Positions 5,485 through 8,935 of a DNA stretch of 8,935 nt are shown piece by piece (within the stretch, counting starts at the first letter, position 1; the number at the start of each line of letters is the position of its first letter). The stretch is from Cyanobium sp. NIES-981 (lineage in GTDB: Bacteria; Cyanobacteriota; Cyanobacteriia; PCC-6307; Cyanobiaceae). The position numbers and the translations under genes are program-made. Location: positions 1-8,935 of the forward strand of contig CAMDSS010000063.1 of the NCBI GenBank assembly GCA_945907085.1, in the 5' to 3' direction. The notes below the pieces were generated by a model. It had not been told where the DNA came from and did not search any database. It saw only the letters and a program-made list of their open reading frames with translations.

Positions 5485-7185
5485 CTAGCGCCAGACCAAA
5501 AATGCCCCGGGCTCCAAGGGGAGCCCTTGGGAGGTTGGTCCGCCGCTCGATGGAGAGCCCAGTTCCGCCAGAGCGCGGGGGCTGGGCTCGAGTTCGACGC
5601 TGGGATGGCTGGATCGTTGGCCATCGGGGGCCAGGAGCAGGCTGACGGCCTGGGTTCCCTCCCAGCCAGCCATGGTTGCTAGAAGCTCTTCGATTTGACT
5701 GGGCTCGATGGGGCGATCAAGGCCCGGGCCGAGCAGCACGGCGAGGGCTGGCTGATTCAACAGGGCTAGCAGGCGGGGATGGTCTTCCACCTCCAAGCTC
5801 AGATTTTCCACCCCTGCCCATTGGCGAAGTTGCTCGAGGTGGGGGGCCCAGGCCAGGGGATCCGTGTCGCCGTGCCAGGCCAATACCACCTGGGGACCAT
5901 CCATCATGTGGCCAAGTTTGGTGCGCTTGGTCTGGAGGTAGGCGGCGTTGTGCTGACCGGCATCCATCACCAGGGGCACCCGCCCCTCGACCTGGAGTCC
6001 ATAGCCGCCCAATCCGGCAATTTTGCGGGGATTGTTGGTGATCAATTGCAGCCGCTGCACGCCGAGATCGCTCAGGATTTGGGCGCCAACTCCGTAGTTG
6101 CGGAGGTCCGCTGCAAAGCCCAGCCTTTCGTTGGCCTCCACGGTGTCCAGGCCCGTGTCCTGCAGGGAATAGGCCTTGAGCTTGTTGATCAGGCCGATGC
6201 CACGCCCTTCCTGGCGCAGATACACCACCACCCCCTCTCCGGCCGATTCCACCATGCGGAGTGCCGCTTCCAGCTGGGGCCGGCAATCACAGCGGAGCGA
6301 ACCGAAGGCATCGCCCGTGAGGCACTCGGAATGCACCCGAACCAAGACCGGACCTGTCGCTGTTTCGGGATGGCCTTTGACGATCGCCATGTGCTCGCTG
6401 CCATCGAGCTCATTGCGGTAGCCGATGGCTCGAAACGTGCCAAAAGCACTGGGTAAGGCCGCCTCGGCCTGGCGGCGAACAAAGCGCTCCGTATCAAGCC
6501 TGTAGCCGATCAGATCGGCGATGTTGATCAGCTTGAGCTTGTGGCGCTGGGCGTAATCCACCAGTTGGGGCAACCGGGCCATGGATCCATCGGCGTTCTG
6601 GATCTCACAGATCACCCCAGCCGGATACAAGCCAGCTAGCCGGGCCAAATCGACGGCAGCCTCGGTGTGGCCCGCCCGCTTGAGCACCCCCCCTTGCTTG
6701 GCCCGTAGCGGAAAGATGTGCCCGGGCCGCCGGAGGTCGGCGGGCCGGGTGTTCGGGTGGATCGCCACCTGAATGGTGCGGGCCCGATCCTCGGCAGAGA
6801 TGCCAGTGCTCACACCATTTTCAGGACCCGCGTCCACACTCACGGTGAAGGCGGTCTGGTTGCTGTCGGTGTTGCGATCCACCATCAACGGCAGATCCAG
6901 AACGTCGAGGCGCTCGCCCTCCATGGCGAGGCAAATCAGCCCCCGGGCCTCTGTGGCCATGAAATTGATCTGTTCAGGGGTGGCGAACTGGGCTGCACAG
7001 ATCAGATCACCCTCGTTTTCCCGGTTTTCGTCGTCGACAACGACAATCGATTCACCATTACGGATCGCAGCTAGGGCGTCAGCGATCGGATCAAAGGCAA
7101 TGGCGCTGCCCTGCTGGCTAGGCGGTAGGTCGCTCAGAAGGGTCAAAGAAAAGCCCACCGGGCCCATGGCCCCTAGCGCAATCAT
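5485..7185 (-). CDS. ribBA: Bifunctional DHBP synthase / GTP cyclohydrolase II with C-terminal extension
   Basis: Makes both riboflavin precursors: the N-terminal RibB domain converts ribulose 5-phosphate to 3,4-dihydroxy-2-butanone 4-phosphate, and the RibA domain opens GTP. RibB (about 30-232) shows DDENRENEGDLICAA (51-65), NTDSNQTAFTVSVDAG (105-120), ISAEDRARTI (129-138), RPGHIFPLRA (153-162) and GHTEAAVDLARLAGLYPAG (172-190). RibA (about 240-429) has the zinc cysteines in HSECLTGDAFGSLRCDC (285-301: C288, C299, C301), YLRQEGRGIGL (322-332) and TNNPRK (383-388). After the usual RibA end near residue 429 comes an extension of about 137 residues with no domain I recognise and a Ser/Pro/Gly-rich stretch near its end. 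The first ATG is at 7185, but the RibB homology starts about 30 residues in; an ATG at 7167 is also possible. It diverges from argC. Confidence 0.94.
   Translation of the reverse strand: MIALGAMGPVGFSLTLLSDLPPSQQGSAIAFDPIADALAAIRNGESIVVVDDENRENEGDLICAAQFATPEQINFMATEARGLICLAMEGERLDVLDLPLMVDRNTDSNQTAFTVSVDAGPENGVSTGISAEDRARTIQVAIHPNTRPADLRRPGHIFPLRAKQGGVLKRAGHTEAAVDLARLAGLYPAGVICEIQNADGSMARLPQLVDYAQRHKLKLINIADLIGYRLDTERFVRRQAEAALPSAFGTFRAIGYRNELDGSEHMAIVKGHPETATGPVLVRVHSECLTGDAFGSLRCDCRPQLEAALRMVESAGEGVVVYLRQEGRGIGLINKLKAYSLQDTGLDTVEANERLGFAADLRNYGVGAQILSDLGVQRLQLITNNPRKIAGLGGYGLQVEGRVPLVMDAGQHNAAYLQTKRTKLGHMMDGPQVVLAWHGDTDPLAWAPHLEQLRQWAGVENLSLEVEDHPRLLALLNQPALAVLLGPGLDRPIEPSQIEELLATMAGWEGTQAVSLLLAPDGQRSSHPSVELEPSPRALAELGSPSSGGPTSQGLPLEPGAFLVWR
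5509..5526 (-). terminator. Hairpin in the last codons of ribBA
   Basis: On the - strand GGGCTCC-CCTT-GGAGCCC is a perfect 7-base-pair stem with a 4-base loop, followed after GGGGCA by TTTTT (5498-5502). It resembles an intrinsic terminator with a displaced T-run, but lies within coding sequence 8-13 codons before the ribBA stop, where translating ribosomes would cover it. It could act as a terminator or a 3' stabilising stem. Confidence 0.35.
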
Positions 7186-7186
7186 C

Positions 7187-7196
7187 CTTTATAAAG
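7187..7196. promoter_or_regulatory. Palindromic TATA box between ribBA and argC
   Basis: CTTTATAAAG is a perfect 10-base palindrome, so it presents a TATAAA -10-type hexamer on both strands of the 41-base divergent gap. For argC (+, 7190-7195) transcription would begin near 7202, leaving a 25-base leader with an AAGGG ribosome-binding site. For ribBA (-, 7193-7188) TTGGGT at 7215-7210 stands 16 bases upstream as a weak -35. The predicted start would then fall at or just inside the first ribBA ATG, hinting at a leaderless mRNA or use of the ATG at 7167. Confidence 0.45.
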
Positions 7197-7226
7197 CCCG
7201 GTACGTTCGACCCAAGGGTCACCCCG

Positions 7227-8291
7227 ATGACAAGCAAGCGCGTTGCGGTCATAGGCGCTAGCGGTTACGGCGGTCTGCAGACCTTGCGCCTGCTCCACCA
7301 GCACCCGGGCCTGGAGGTCACTTTTTTGGGGGGCGAGCGCAGCAGCGGCAAACGCTGGAGTTCCCTGGTTCCTTTCCTGCCCCTGGCCGGCGACCCCGTT
7401 GTCCAGAGTCCCGATCCGGCAGCAATCGCCGAGCAGGCCGATTTCGCCGTGCTGAGCCTGCCCAATGGCCTAGCGGCCCAACTCGTACCAGCCCTGCTTG
7501 AACGGGGGGTGCGGGTGGTGGATCTTTCCGCCGACTACCGCTACCGCTCCCTCGAAGACTGGAAGCAGGTGTATGTCCAGGAAGCCCAGGAGGTGAATCG
7601 CAGCGACAGCCACCTTTGCCAGAGCGCCGTCTATGGCCTGCCGGAATGGGAGGCCGAGCGGATCCGGGAGGCCCGCCTGGTGGCGGCACCAGGCTGCTTC
7701 CCCACGGCTTCGCTGCTCGGCCTGCTGCCGTTTTTGAAGCAGGGATTGATCGATACCAGTGGCATCGTGATCGATGCCAAAACCGGCACCTCCGGTGGCG
7801 GTAGGGCTGCCAAGGAAAACCTGCTGCTAGCCGAGGCCTCGGAAGCCGTCGCCCCCTATGGCGTGGTGGGCCATCGCCACACGAGCGAGATTGAGCAGGC
7901 CGCAAGCCAGGCGGCCGGCCAACCGATCCAGCTCCAGTTCACCCCGCACCTGATGCCCATGGTGCGCGGGCTCCTGGCCACGGTGTACTGCAGGCTGCGC
8001 GACCCGGGCTTGCGCTCGGAGGATTGCCGCACCCTGTTGGAAGCGGCCTACCGCCATGCCCCTTGCGTGGATGTGCTGCCGGTGGGCACCTATCCCTCCA
8101 CCAAGTGGGTGCGGCAGACCAATCGGGCCCTGCTTTCCGTGCAGGTTGACCCCCGCACCGGCCAGCTGATCGTGATGGCGGCCATCGACAACCTGGTCAA
8201 GGGCCAGGCAGGACAAGGGGTGCAATGCCTCAACCTGATGGCAGGGCTTGATGCCACCACAGGGCTCCCCCTCTTGCCCTTCTATCCCTAA
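7227..8291 (+). CDS. argC: N-acetyl-gamma-glutamyl-phosphate reductase
   Basis: Third step of arginine synthesis: NADPH-dependent reduction of N-acetylglutamyl phosphate to the semialdehyde, in the cytosol. The 354 residues match the long ArgC class. The Rossmann nucleotide-binding motif VAVIGASGYGGLQTLRLL is at 6-23. VVDLSADYRYR (97-106) follows. The catalytic cysteine is Cys157 in APGCFPTA (154-161). KTGTSGGGR (185-193) and GHRHTSEIEQ (215-224), which carries the active-site histidine, complete the core; the end has FTPHLMPMVRGLLATVY (238-254) and NLVKGQAGQ. The ATG at 7227 is preceded by AAGGG (7214-7218) at 8 bases. It stands alone rather than in an arg operon and ends in a 4-base overlap with convergent purN. 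Confidence 0.96.
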   Translation: MTSKRVAVIGASGYGGLQTLRLLHQHPGLEVTFLGGERSSGKRWSSLVPFLPLAGDPVVQSPDPAAIAEQADFAVLSLPNGLAAQLVPALLERGVRVVDLSADYRYRSLEDWKQVYVQEAQEVNRSDSHLCQSAVYGLPEWEAERIREARLVAAPGCFPTASLLGLLPFLKQGLIDTSGIVIDAKTGTSGGGRAAKENLLLAEASEAVAPYGVVGHRHTSEIEQAASQAAGQPIQLQFTPHLMPMVRGLLATVYCRLRDPGLRSEDCRTLLEAAYRHAPCVDVLPVGTYPSTKWVRQTNRALLSVQVDPRTGQLIVMAAIDNLVKGQAGQGVQCLNLMAGLDATTGLPLLPFYP

Positions 8292-8929
8292 AAACCAAGC
8301 TTTTCGGCTGCTAGGGCAACGGCCAAGGGCAGGATCTTGTGTTCCTGGCGATGAATTCGGGCACTCAAACTGGCGTGGTCATCGGTTTTGAGCACGGGTA
8401 CAGCCGCCTGCACAAGGATCTCTCCGGCATCCACCGCCTCACTCACCAGATGGGCGGTGCAGCCACTGAGGGTCACCCCCGCCGCTAGCGCCTGGCCTAC
8501 TGCATCGATCCCAGGAAAGCTGGGTAACAGCGAGGGGTGGATGTTGATCAGCCGTCCCGGATAGGCCTGGATCAGCAACGGAGTGACGATCCGCATCCAC
8601 CCGGCCATGGCTACCAGATCCACCTGCTGCTGCTGAAAAGCCTGGATCAGGGCCCGGTCCAAATCCTCCCGCCCCGGGTAGTGGCGATGGTCAATCAGGG
8701 TGGTTGGGATGCCAAGTCGATCGGCGCGCCTATGGGCGCCGCATTGGTCGTTGTTCACCACAAGCAAGGCAATCTCTGCCCAGCCCCGGCGGCAGCTCTC
8801 GGCCAGGGCTTCGAAATTGCTGCCTTCCCCGGAGGCCATTACGCCGAGCCGCAAGGGCTGCCTGGTTGATGGCCAGTCATGTGGCAACGGCCACTGGACG
8901 CCGCCCCCATGATCGCTAGGGTCTGCCAA
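8288..8929 (-). CDS. purN: Phosphoribosylglycinamide formyltransferase (10-formyl-THF dependent)
   Basis: Third step of purine synthesis: transfer of a formyl group from 10-formyltetrahydrofolate to GAR. Signatures are LGVMASGEGSNFEAL (28-42, phosphate-binding loop), VAMAGWMRIVTP (106-117), LINIHPSLLPSFPGIDAVGQAL (127-148) and the GCTAHLVSEAVDAGEIL stretch (156-172). Asn129, His131 and Asp167 match the catalytic Asn106, His108 and Asp144 of E. coli. The C terminus (AAEKLGF) ends where argC ends. The start is uncertain: TTG at 8929 is used here, another TTG lies at 8887, and the frame stays open to the window edge, so the true start may lie outside. The first 25 residues before PLRLGVMAS are not family-like. 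Confidence 0.93.
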   Translation of the reverse strand: MADPSDHGGGVQWPLPHDWPSTRQPLRLGVMASGEGSNFEALAESCRRGWAEIALLVVNNDQCGAHRRADRLGIPTTLIDHRHYPGREDLDRALIQAFQQQQVDLVAMAGWMRIVTPLLIQAYPGRLINIHPSLLPSFPGIDAVGQALAAGVTLSGCTAHLVSEAVDAGEILVQAAVPVLKTDDHASLSARIHRQEHKILPLAVALAAEKLGF

Positions 8930-8935
8930 AGCGGG

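Noticed and set aside
5779..6456. Open frame of 225 codons on the + strand opposite ribBA
   Set aside because: It lies wholly over the conserved RibA domain coding sequence and has no independent motif.
1..8935. HIP1 octamer (GCGATCGC) and RNA genes
   Set aside because: I looked for the HIP1 octamer and found only partial matches, such as CCGATCGC and GCGATCGG. No tRNA, rRNA or riboswitch-like block was recognisable in the short intergenic gaps.

Overview
This is an ordinary, tightly packed chromosomal segment from a high-GC cyanobacterium, most likely a picocyanobacterium of the Synechococcus/Cyanobium group. That reading rests on three things: the gene content (a long-tailed DnaK followed directly by a J-protein, a DUF3110 protein, and a RibBA with a C-terminal extension), the very short intergenic spaces, and the absence of any exact HIP1 octamer (GCGATCGC). 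I inferred the lineage from protein patterns recalled from the families; no search was run. I see no rRNA, tRNA, CRISPR array, insertion sequence or prophage gene.

Layout: the left part (1-3956, + strand) is one probable transcription unit: the C-terminal two thirds of a DnaK-type Hsp70, a zinc-finger-less J-protein, a small DUF3110 protein and the MurNAc-6-phosphate etherase MurQ. Two of its three junctions are 4-base GTGA overlaps. It meets mtnP (- strand, MTA phosphorylase) end to end across an 11-base gap, with the two stop codons sitting in opposite arms of a short hairpin. mtnP diverges from a cyclophilin-type peptidyl-prolyl isomerase (+) across 79 bases. The cyclophilin converges on ribBA (-) through about 76 bases carrying five degenerate 14-base tandem repeats, two of which fold into a hairpin. 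ribBA diverges from argC (+) over 41 bases that contain a palindromic TATA-type box. argC and purN (-) converge with their stop codons overlapping by 4 bases.

Functionally the window mixes protein folding (Hsp70 with its J-partner, and a proline isomerase) with housekeeping metabolism: cell-wall sugar recycling (MurQ), methionine/adenine salvage (MtnP), riboflavin (RibBA), arginine (ArgC) and purine synthesis (PurN). I did not find an obviously new multi-gene system. The items most worth a second look are the in-frame tandem repeats in the disordered regions of both chaperone genes (15-base units in dnaK, 12-base units in dnaJ), the 14-base repeat cluster between the cyclophilin gene and ribBA, and the hairpins built around convergent stop codons.
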